Shown here in pieces: positions 50,223 to 56,128 of a stretch of DNA of 64,000 nt (the stretch's first letter is position 1; every line of letters starts with the position of its first letter). A program made the translations under genes and the position numbers. Source of the DNA: JAOPZW01 sp963806015. Its GTDB lineage: Bacteria > Actinomycetota > Thermoleophilia > Solirubrobacterales > Solirubrobacteraceae. A model generated the notes under the pieces. The model searched no databases. It was not told the origin of the DNA and saw nothing but the letters and a program-made list of their open reading frames with translations. Location of the stretch: positions 558,001 to 622,000 of the forward strand of contig CAWDWM010000002.1 of assembly GCA_963806015.1 (NCBI GenBank). The letters are read 5' to 3'.

Positions 50223-50315
50223 ATGAAGTACCGCGTCTACAACCTCGCAGTGACCTTCGCCGTCGTCGTGACCGCCATCGGTGTCGTGGGCACCAACGGC
50301 GCCAAGTGGAGCTAG
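50223..50315 (+). CDS. Tiny hydrophobic peptide, cassette 1 (30 aa, ends GAKWS)
   Basis: Starts MKYRVYNL, has one hydrophobic stretch (LAVTFAVVVTAIGVV) like a signal peptide or membrane anchor, and ends GTNGAKWS. GGGGAG lies five bases upstream of the ATG. A paralogue in cassette 2 begins MKFRMFRL and ends GAGAKWG. The shared start, size, hydrophobic core and Lys-Trp tail make coding very likely despite the small size. No described family known to me. Could be a secreted peptide, a membrane-inserted regulator or a precursor trimmed at Gly-Ala. Confidence 0.75.
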   Translation: MKYRVYNLAVTFAVVVTAIGVVGTNGAKWS

Positions 50316-50320
50316 CGGTC

Positions 50321-50383
50321 ATGCGGTCCGGCAACGGCCGACGCCCGGCGGGCAGCACGCGCACCGGGCGCAAGTGGAGCTAG
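50321..50383 (+). CDS. Tiny basic peptide, cassette 1 (20 aa, ends GRKWS)
   Basis: Twenty residues starting MRSGNG and ending TRTGRKWS, five bases after the stop of the first tiny gene, so coupled translation is expected (GGAG near the previous stop). The cassette 2 version (MLFRTG to TRNGRKWS) matches at 12 of 20 positions, concentrated at the C-terminus. It shares KWS with the first peptide. Function unknown. Confidence 0.7.
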   Translation: MRSGNGRRPAGSTRTGRKWS

Positions 50384-50398
50384 ACCCAATCGCTGGAT

Positions 50399-50423
50399 GA
50401 CGCCCCGCCGCGCGCGGGGCGTC
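50399..50423 (+). terminator. Hairpin terminator of cassette 1
   Basis: Ten-base perfect stem GACGCCCCGC / GCGGGGCGTC around five bases, 15 bases after the second tiny gene. No T-tract, as usual in this GC-rich genome. Confidence 0.65.
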
Positions 50424-50439
50424 TGAGCGAGCCGCGGCC

Positions 50440-50997
50440 TCAGCGGGCCAGCGGAGCGGCGAAGCGCACCAGCGCCAGCCGCGAGCCACACAGGCAGTGC
50501 AGCGCCAGCAGTGCGGCGACCACGAGGACGACGTCGCCGACGCTGAAGACGTTGCTCACCGGCCACGAGGCCGGCACGGCGAAGACGTCGCCGAGGAACG
50601 CCAGATGCGGGTTCTCGACCGCCGTCGAGTTGACGAAGTCGCCGGCCTGCTGGTGGACGCCGGCCGCCGCGAGGGCCTGCGGATCGGCCGGCATGACGCC
50701 GCCGTTGGCGCTGATGGCCACGAGATTCAGCGCGCCGCCGAGCGCGGCCAGCCACAGGTAGGCGATGTGGCGGTTGGCCCAGAGGAAGGCGGCGATCAGG
50801 CCGTACGTGGCCAGATGGACGGCCTGGTGCAGCCCGCCGTTGCCCTGCGGAAGCAGCGAGACGATGACGATCTGGCCCGCGATGGCGACGAGCGCCAGCC
50901 ACGAGCCGCCGAAGCGCACATCGGCCAGCGCGCCGAGGCGCCCGCGCGCGAGCGGCACCGTGGCGAGGCACAACAGGAGGACGAGGCCGATGAGCAT
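50440..50997 (-). CDS. DUF5317-family membrane protein
   Basis: 185 residues with five to six hydrophobic segments. The DUF5317 features are visible: NLVAISANGGVMPADPQALAAAG, then ENPHLAFLGDVFAVPASWPVSNVFSVGDVVLVVAALLAL. Members occur in actinobacteria and Firmicutes, often near c-di-GMP or HD-type signalling genes as far as I recall. Function unknown. It is encoded between the two tiny-gene cassettes on the opposite strand; its start (ATG 50997) lies about 90 bases from the second sigma-28 promoter. Confidence 0.75.
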   Translation of the reverse strand: MLIGLVLLLCLATVPLARGRLGALADVRFGGSWLALVAIAGQIVIVSLLPQGNGGLHQAVHLATYGLIAAFLWANRHIAYLWLAALGGALNLVAISANGGVMPADPQALAAAGVHQQAGDFVNSTAVENPHLAFLGDVFAVPASWPVSNVFSVGDVVLVVAALLALHCLCGSRLALVRFAAPLAR

Positions 50998-51087
50998 CTG
51001 GCCCGAGGGATCGACCTCCGGGGCGGGCGGCTTGAGAGCACTGCCAGGCGGTCATCGGATGTCCGTGGATGGCGGATAAGCAAGGGT

Positions 51088-51114
51088 TAAAGGTTTGGGC
51101 CGCGCTGCCGATCT
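51088..51114 (+). promoter_or_regulatory. Sigma-28 (FliA/WhiG)-type promoter of cassette 2
   Basis: TAAA (51088-51091), exactly 15 bases, then GCCGATCT (51107-51114). The block TTAAAGGTTTG and GCCGCGCTGCCGAT are shared with cassette 1 almost without change. Confidence 0.7.
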
Positions 51115-51171
51115 AGTCCAGGCATGGGTCCCGCACGGATGCGCGACCCCGGAGCGAAGGGGATGACGACC

Positions 51172-51261
51172 ATGAAGTTCCGAATGTTCCGCCTTTTCAC
51201 CACGGTCGCGATGCTCGCGGTCCTGATCGAGGCCCTCGGCGCCGGCGCCAAGTGGGGCTAG
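51172..51261 (+). CDS. Tiny hydrophobic peptide, cassette 2 (29 aa, ends GAKWG)
   Basis: Starts MKFRMFRL, hydrophobic core TTVAMLAVLIEALG, ends GAGAKWG. An in-frame ATG nine bases earlier (51163) is possible, but the alignment of MK[YF]R with the cassette 1 peptide favours 51172, with GAAGGGG ten bases upstream. Paralogue of the peptide encoded at 50223. Confidence 0.75.
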   Translation: MKFRMFRLFTTVAMLAVLIEALGAGAKWG

Positions 51262-51266
51262 GCGCC

Positions 51267-51329
51267 ATGTTGTTCCGCACCGGCCAGCGCGCCGCGGGAA
51301 CCACCCGCAACGGGCGCAAGTGGAGCTAG
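51267..51329 (+). CDS. Tiny basic peptide, cassette 2 (20 aa, ends GRKWS)
   Basis: Twenty residues starting MLFRTG, ending TRNGRKWS, five bases after the stop of the preceding tiny gene. Same length, spacing and C-terminal half as the cassette 1 partner. Confidence 0.7.
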   Translation: MLFRTGQRAAGTTRNGRKWS

Positions 51330-51342
51330 TCCGATCGCATCG

Positions 51343-51366
51343 AGGCGCCCCGCTCGCGGGGCGCCT
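51343..51366 (+). terminator. Hairpin terminator of cassette 2
   Basis: AGGCGCCCCG and CGGGGCGCCT, perfect arms with a short CTCG-type loop, 13 bases after the stop. Same stem core (CGCCCCGC) as the cassette 1 hairpin. Confidence 0.65.
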
Positions 51367-51408
51367 AGGCGATCGCCCATCCGTCCTCCCCCCGCCCCCC
51401 CGCTGAAC

Positions 51409-53388
51409 TTGCGCGCCCGCCTCTACGTCGCTGCCGTCATCACGTCGGGGCTCGGGCTCCTCGTCTCCCTGGCCGTCCTGCACGGGGCAGACCTCGTCCG
51501 CCACGGCTCGATCGGCATGTGGCTGTTGGTCGGCGCCGTCGTCGTCGGCGAGCTGGTGCCGATCAAGCTCGGCACCGGCGAGGGCGAAGTCGCCCCGTCG
51601 ACCACGTTCACCTTCGCGCTGCTGCTGTCCACGGGCCTGGCCGCCGCCGCCATCGCCGTGGCCGCCGCCTCGGGGCTCAGCGATCTGATCGATCGCAAAC
51701 GGCCCTCGCGCAGCGCCTTCAACGTCGCCCAGTACGTGCTCGCCATCGGCGCCGCCGGCGGCGTCCTGCTGGCCGCCGGCGTGCTGCCTCACCACCAGGG
51801 CTTCACCGCCGGCGACGTCCCCGCGATCCTCGGGGCGGCGGGCGTCTTCTTCGTCGTCAACACGGGCCTCGTCGCGGGCGCCATCGCGCTCACCACCGGC
51901 TCGCGCCTGCGCGACCAGATCTCCTCCGAGCTCATCCGCCAGTCGGCCACCGAGGGAATCCTCCTGGGCCTCGCCCCGCTGGCCGTGCTCGCGCTCGACT
52001 CGGCGCCCGTGCTGCTGCCGCTCCTGGCGCTGCCGATGATCGCCGTCCAGCGCGCGGGCCGTCAGGCGCTGATCGCCGAGCGCCTGGCCCTGCACGATGC
52101 GCTGACCGGTCTGCCCAACCGCGTCCTATTCCGCACGCGCACCCAGCACGCCATCCAGATCGCCGGGCGCGCCGACACCGGCGTCGCCGTGATGCTGCTC
52201 GACCTCGACCGCTTCAAGGAGATCAACGACACCCTCGGCCACCACTACGGCGACGAGGTGCTGCGCCAGGTCGGCGAGCGCCTGTCGAGTCTGCTGCGCG
52301 AGGAGGACACCGTCGCGCGCCTCGGCGGCGACGAGTTCGCGATCCTCCTGCGCTCGGTCGAGACTCCGGCCGCCGGCGTCGCGGTCGCCGCGGCCGTGCG
52401 CCGCGCCATCGCCGAGCACTTCGACGTCGCCGGCGTGCGGCTGGAGCTCGGGGCCAGCGTCGGCATCGCCTCCTACCCCGAGCACGGCCAGGACGTCGAC
52501 GTGCTCATGCAGCGCGCCGACGTCGCCATGTACCAGGCCAAGGAGGGCCGGACGGGCGTCGAGCGCTACGTGCCCGAGCTCGACGGCAACAGCGTCCAGC
52601 GCCTGGCGCTGGCCGGCGACCTGCGCACGGCGCTCGAGCGCGAGGAGTTCATCCTGCACTACCAGCCCAAGGTCGATCTGCGCACCAACGTGGTGACCGG
52701 CGCCGAGGTGCTCCTGCGCTGGGCGCACCCCGTGCACGGCTGGCTGCCGCCCGACGAGTTCATCCCGCTGGCCGAGCACACCGGCCTGATCGTCCCGCTG
52801 ACCAACTACGTCTTCGACCATGCGCTGCGCCAGATGGGCGCCTGGCGCGGGCAGGGGCTCGACATCGGCGTCGCCGTGAACCTCTCGGCCCGCACGCTGA
52901 TCGAGCGCGACCTGCCCGATCGCATCGAGGCCATGTGCCAGCGCTGGGCCGTCCCCACGTCGCGCCTCGTCCTCGAGATCACCGAGAGCATGGTCGTGGC
53001 CGATCCGGCCCGCGCCCTGCCGATCCTCGCGCGGCTGCACGAGTTGGGCGTTGAGATCGCCGTCGACGACTTCGGCACCGGCTTCTCCTCCATGGACTAC
53101 CTCAAGCGCCTGCCGGTCAAGGAAGTGAAGATCGACCGCTCGTTCGTCACGACGATGGCGACCGACGCCCGCGACGCCGCCATCGTCCGCTGCACGATCG
53201 ACCTCGCCCGCAGCCTCGGGCTGCGCGTCGTGGCCGAGGGCGTCGAGACGCCCGACGTGCGCGCCCGGCTGACCACGCTGGGCTGCGATCAGGCGCAGGG
53301 CTACTCGTACTCGCGCGCCCTGCCGGCGCCCGAGTTCACGGCCTGGCTGGCCGCGCGCGAGCACACCGCTCTGGCGCTCATCGCCTGA
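51409..53388 (+). CDS. Membrane GGDEF-EAL protein (c-di-GMP cyclase/phosphodiesterase)
   Basis: 659 residues. An N-terminal membrane domain of six to seven spans (residues 1-215) is followed by GGDEF (RLGGDEFAILL near 305-315) and EAL domains. EAL active-site elements: AEVLLRW (EVL variant, near 432), VNLSARTL, DDFGTGFSS (near 552), KIDRSF and VAEGVET. Both halves look catalytically intact. It turns c-di-GMP over in response to a membrane signal. TTG start without a ribosome binding site. It lies 43 bases downstream of the second tiny-gene cassette and could be read through from its sigma-28 promoter. Confidence 0.93.
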   Translation: MRARLYVAAVITSGLGLLVSLAVLHGADLVRHGSIGMWLLVGAVVVGELVPIKLGTGEGEVAPSTTFTFALLLSTGLAAAAIAVAAASGLSDLIDRKRPSRSAFNVAQYVLAIGAAGGVLLAAGVLPHHQGFTAGDVPAILGAAGVFFVVNTGLVAGAIALTTGSRLRDQISSELIRQSATEGILLGLAPLAVLALDSAPVLLPLLALPMIAVQRAGRQALIAERLALHDALTGLPNRVLFRTRTQHAIQIAGRADTGVAVMLLDLDRFKEINDTLGHHYGDEVLRQVGERLSSLLREEDTVARLGGDEFAILLRSVETPAAGVAVAAAVRRAIAEHFDVAGVRLELGASVGIASYPEHGQDVDVLMQRADVAMYQAKEGRTGVERYVPELDGNSVQRLALAGDLRTALEREEFILHYQPKVDLRTNVVTGAEVLLRWAHPVHGWLPPDEFIPLAEHTGLIVPLTNYVFDHALRQMGAWRGQGLDIGVAVNLSARTLIERDLPDRIEAMCQRWAVPTSRLVLEITESMVVADPARALPILARLHELGVEIAVDDFGTGFSSMDYLKRLPVKEVKIDRSFVTTMATDARDAAIVRCTIDLARSLGLRVVAEGVETPDVRARLTTLGCDQAQGYSYSRALPAPEFTAWLAAREHTALALIA

Positions 53389-53734
53389 CGGCCGCCAGCG
53401 CGCCCGCCAGCCCCGAGGTCCGCACGGCCGCGACGCCGGCCTCGTCGGCCGCCATGGTCGAGCGCGGGCCGGCGACGACCACGCGGTCATAGTCCTGGGC
53501 CGCGAAGTAGCGCACGTCGGTGCGCGCCTCCGCGGCGCTGCGCGGGAGGCGGACGTCGGCCGCGACCGTGCGCAGCCGCGGATCGACGAGCGCGCGGCCG
53601 TCGCGCGCGGCGGGGGCGTCGATCACGAGCGCGGTGCGCGGCGCAGGGTGCTCCGCGCCCGGTGCGACCGCGCTCGCAACGGCCAGCGCGCCGGCGACGG
53701 CAAGGGCGACAAAGGCGGAGACAAGACTCGTCAT
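53378..53734 (-). CDS. Small secreted or anchored protein
   Basis: 118 residues from the ATG at 53734: one hydrophobic N-terminal segment (SLVSAFVALAVAGALAVASAVA, signal peptide or anchor), then a small alpha/beta-looking domain (RTALVIDAPAARDG, VRYFAAQDYDRVVVAGP). No family known. The promoter (TTGGTC, 17 bases, TAGTAT) and an 11-base inverted repeat overlap the start, so it is tightly controlled. It overlaps the convergent GGDEF-EAL gene by 11 bases. Confidence 0.6.
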   Translation of the reverse strand: MTSLVSAFVALAVAGALAVASAVAPGAEHPAPRTALVIDAPAARDGRALVDPRLRTVAADVRLPRSAAEARTDVRYFAAQDYDRVVVAGPRSTMAADEAGVAAVRTSGLAGALAAVRR

Positions 53735-53759
53735 ACGTATGAGCATACTACGTATGACG
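53729..53759. promoter_or_regulatory. Operator: 11-base inverted repeat over the start region
   Basis: CGTCATACGTA (53729-53739) and TACGTATGACG (53749-53759), nine bases apart. Within it TCATACGTATGA (53731-53742) is a perfect palindrome with central CG, as in LacI-type operators. The sequence is strikingly AT-rich for this genome. The LacI-family gene begins 86 bases away. Confidence 0.65.
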
Positions 53760-53773
53760 TCATTGTCGACCAA
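53745..53773 (-). promoter_or_regulatory. Promoter of the small secreted protein gene
   Basis: On the minus strand TTGGTC (53768-53773), a 17-base spacer and TAGTAT (53745-53750), with the ATG at 53734 ten bases on. The -10 box lies inside the inverted repeat, so a bound repressor would block it. Confidence 0.6.
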
Positions 53774-53844
53774 ACCTTTCCGACGCATCTGACGCGCGGC
53801 GCCGGCGTTCCTTCCCACCGCGCCCGTGCCTCCGGCGTGGTTGC

Positions 53845-54852
53845 ATGTCCCCCATCGCCTCCACCGCCAACACCCGCGTGACGAGCGTCGACGTGGCGCG
53901 CCGCGCCGGCGTCTCGCAGTCGACGGTCTCGCTCGTGTTCTCGGGCAAGGGCCGCGGTCGCGTCTCGGCGGCCACGCAGGAGACCGTGCGCCGCTGCGCC
54001 CGCGAGCTCGGCTACCGCCCCAACGTCGCCGCGCAGGCGCTGCGGCTGGGGACCTCGCGCGCCGTCGCGCTGCTGGTCCCCGATGTGACCAACCCGTTCT
54101 TCGCCCGCGTCCTGCGCGGGGCCCAGCGCGCGGCGCAGGAGGCCGGCTACACCGTGGCGCTGGTCGACACCGCCAACGACCGGCGCTGGGAGGAGCAGTC
54201 CTTCCAGGCGCTACGCGCCGGCCCCGTCGACGGCTACCTGCTGTTCGAGGTCAGGCCGCCCGAGGGCATGGGACCCGACGAGCACGTGGTCCTCATCGAG
54301 TCGCGGGCGCCGCGACGCTCGTCGGTGCGCTTCGACTCCGAGGGCGGCGCCGAGGCGGCCTTCCGCCACCTGCTCGAGCTCGGGCACCGCCGCATCGGCC
54401 ATCTGGCCTCGGCCTTCGAGGCCCCCACCTTCGACCTGCGCGAGGCGGCCCGCCGACGGGTGCTGGCCGCGGCCGGTCTGGACCCCGACGCGCTGCCGCG
54501 CGCGGTGACCGAGATCACCATCGACCACGCGCGCGACGCGGCCGCCCCTCTGCTCGACGAGCAGCCGACGGCGGTGTTCTGCGACGACGACATCATCGCC
54601 GGCGGGCTCTACCTGGCCGCGCGCGAGCGCGGGCTGAAGATCCCGCGCGATCTCTCGGTCATCGGCTTCGACGACATGGACTTCGCGCGCGTGCTCGATC
54701 CGCCGCTGACCACCGTCGCGCTCGACGCCGAGCTGCTGGGCGCCACCGCGTTCGAGCTGATCATGCAGCGCATGGCCGGTGGGCGCGCGCGGCGGCGGAT
54801 CGTGCTCCCCGCCGAGCTCGTCGTCCGCGGCTCGACCGGGCCGCCGCGGTGA
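53845..54852 (+). CDS. LacI-family transcriptional regulator
   Basis: 335 residues. VTSVDVARRAGVSQSTVSLVFSGKGRGRVSAATQETVRRCARELGYRPNVAAQAL is the LacI DNA-binding domain with hinge helix; the periplasmic-binding-like core follows (ALLVPDVTNPFFARVLRGAQRAAQEAGYTVALVDT, VIGFDDMDFARVLDPPLTTVALD). It probably binds a sugar or nucleoside-like effector. A CG-centred palindrome at 53731-53742 is a likely target. The methyltransferase gene overlaps its stop (GTGA). Confidence 0.92.
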   Translation: MSPIASTANTRVTSVDVARRAGVSQSTVSLVFSGKGRGRVSAATQETVRRCARELGYRPNVAAQALRLGTSRAVALLVPDVTNPFFARVLRGAQRAAQEAGYTVALVDTANDRRWEEQSFQALRAGPVDGYLLFEVRPPEGMGPDEHVVLIESRAPRRSSVRFDSEGGAEAAFRHLLELGHRRIGHLASAFEAPTFDLREAARRRVLAAAGLDPDALPRAVTEITIDHARDAAAPLLDEQPTAVFCDDDIIAGGLYLAARERGLKIPRDLSVIGFDDMDFARVLDPPLTTVALDAELLGATAFELIMQRMAGGRARRRIVLPAELVVRGSTGPPR

Positions 54853-55517
54853 GCGAGTCGGCGCGCGCCGTCCTCCAGGCCCACGCCGAGGGCTACGACG
54901 CCGAGCGCCGGCGCCTGCTGCCCTGCTTCGACGCGTTCTACGCGGCCGCGATCGACGCGCTGGGCCTGTGCGAGCGCCCGCTGCGCCGCGTGCTCGACCT
55001 CGGCGCCGGCACCGGGATCCTGGCGGGCGCCGTGGCGCGCGAGCACCCGGCCGCGGAGCTGACCCTCCTCGACGGCGCCGGGGCGATGCTCGAGCAGGCG
55101 CGAGCGCGCATCGGCGACCGCGCGCGCTACGTCGTGGCCGATCTCGCCGACCCGCTGCCCGCCGGGCCGTGGGACGCGATCGTCTCGGCGCTGGCCATCC
55201 ACCACCTCGACGACCCGGCCAAGCGCGACCTGTTCGCTCGCGCGCGCTGCGCACTGGCGCCGGGCGGGGTATTCGTCAACGCCGAGCAGATCGCCGGCGA
55301 GACGCCGTGGCTGGACGCGGCCTACGTGGAGCGCCACGAGCGCGCCGCCCGCGCCCTGGGCGCCGGCGACGCGGAATGGGCCGCGGCTGTGGCGCGCATG
55401 AGCCACGACCGCTGCGCGACGGTCTCCGATCAGCTGGCGTGGCTGCGCGACGCCGGGTTCAGGGACGCCGGGTGCCTGTGGCGCGACGGGCGCTTCGCGG
55501 TGCTGGTGGCCGCCTGA
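54849..55517 (+). CDS. Class I SAM-dependent methyltransferase
   Basis: 222 residues. VLDLGAGTGILAGAVA is SAM motif I, LTLLDGAGAMLEQAR motif II, SALAIHHLDDPAKRDLFARAR motif post II. The substrate is unknown (methyltransf_12/25 type). It is translationally coupled to the LacI gene. Its last 10 codons and following bases are duplicated at 55673-55721. Confidence 0.85.
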   Translation: MSESARAVLQAHAEGYDAERRRLLPCFDAFYAAAIDALGLCERPLRRVLDLGAGTGILAGAVAREHPAAELTLLDGAGAMLEQARARIGDRARYVVADLADPLPAGPWDAIVSALAIHHLDDPAKRDLFARARCALAPGGVFVNAEQIAGETPWLDAAYVERHERAARALGAGDAEWAAAVARMSHDRCATVSDQLAWLRDAGFRDAGCLWRDGRFAVLVAA

Positions 55518-55521
55518 ACAG

Positions 55522-55579
55522 CATCACCGAGGGAACGGAGTCAGCGGCGGCCGGGGCGCGGGCGGCGCCCCTGGCGCGT
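55522..55579 (+). repeat. Dispersed intergenic repeat, copy A
   Basis: GCATCACCGAGGGA (55522-55535) begins four bases after the stop of the methyltransferase gene; CTGGCGCGT follows at 55571-55579 and the palindrome at 55596. Same order as copies B (26.1 kb) and C (37.4 kb). Confidence 0.7.
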
Positions 55580-55595
55580 CGGCGCTTCTCGGGAT

Positions 55596-55644
55596 GACGA
55601 TCGGGGAGTTTGTCGGCATATACCCGACAAACTCCCCGATCGTC
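55596..55644. terminator. Long palindrome (21-base perfect arms, 7-base loop)
   Basis: Arms at 55596-55616 and 55624-55644 are exact complements, the longest perfect stem in the window. The sequence GGAGTTTGTCGG is AT-richer than its surroundings. As a transcript it would form a very stable hairpin between convergent genes. Confidence 0.65.
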
Positions 55645-55672
55645 TCGTCGCGGGACGCACGCGGGCGCGGGC

Positions 55673-55721
55673 CGGGCGCTTCGCGGTGCTGGTCGCGGCC
55701 TGAACAGCGTCACCGAGGGAA
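55673..55721 (+). repeat. Direct repeat of the methyltransferase gene end
   Basis: This 49-base stretch matches 55488-55536 at 46 positions, including codons for the last RFAVLVAA residues, the TGA stop and CACCGAGGGAA. Similarity continues for about 25 bases with one gap. It arose by duplication with the palindrome between the copies. Confidence 0.65.
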
Positions 55722-55787
55722 GAAGTGAGCGGTGGCCGGGGCGCCGCGACGCGCCACAAGCGCAAGCGGGAGCCCGATCGCGGAGCG

Positions 55788-56084
55788 CTAGTCCCGCGAG
55801 CCGAGCAGGTGCACGTCGATGAGGAACGAGCGCGTGGCGAGGACGGGCGCGATCTGACCGCCCTTGCGCCGGGAGCGGCGCCGGGCGCGGACGGCGCGCG
55901 CGCCGCGGACGGCGGCGACGGTCACCACGCCGGCGGCGAAGGACGTCGCGGCCACGGCCGCGGCCTGCTTGACGACGACGATCCCGGCCGCGGGGTCGGT
56001 GCGCTGCAGCGCGCGCGCGTGGTCGGCCAGGACCGGGACGGCGTCGACCTCCTCGATGCCGTCAGGCTCGTTCACATCCTCCAT
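55788..56084 (-). CDS. Small membrane-associated protein, function unknown
   Basis: 98 residues. An acidic head (MEDVNEPDGIEEVDAVPV), a helical stretch AGIVVVKQAAAVAATSFAAGVVTVAAVRGARA that may be one membrane span, and a basic tail with RARRRSRRKGG. No family. A TATGAT box at 56093-56098 leaves 8 bases to the ATG, so transcription is probably leaderless. Confidence 0.6.
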   Translation of the reverse strand: MEDVNEPDGIEEVDAVPVLADHARALQRTDPAAGIVVVKQAAAVAATSFAAGVVTVAAVRGARAVRARRRSRRKGGQIAPVLATRSFLIDVHLLGSRD

Positions 56085-56092
56085 CCGGGGCG

Positions 56093-56098
56093 ATCATA
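56093..56098 (-). promoter_or_regulatory. -10 box (leaderless) of small membrane-associated protein gene
   Basis: TATGAT on the minus strand, 8 bases before the ATG at 56084. Confidence 0.5.
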
Positions 56099-56128
56099 GC
56101 CGCGGCGCCCGACGCCGCCGGCCATCCT

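Larger units (their letters stand above)
55518..55787. other. 270-base intergenic region with direct repeat and long palindrome
   Basis: No gene seen; short reading frames here are spurious. It holds repeat copy A (55522-55579), a 21-base perfect palindrome (55596-55644) and a second copy of the end of the methyltransferase gene with the GCGTCACCGAGGGA block (55673-55721). Confidence 0.6.

Noticed and set aside
50223..51329. Known Lys-Trp cross-linked RiPP (streptide) locus
   Set aside because: The KW tail is suggestive but there is no radical SAM enzyme, transporter or RRNPP regulator in the vicinity.
53826..54848. Reading of the methyltransferase frame back through the LacI gene as one 563-residue protein
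   Set aside because: The upstream part is Arg/Ala/Pro-rich shadow of the LacI gene; the methyltransferase domain begins after the GTG at 54849.
55596..55644. CRISPR repeat or phage attachment site
   Set aside because: The palindrome occurs once, without spacers, integrase or tRNA nearby.
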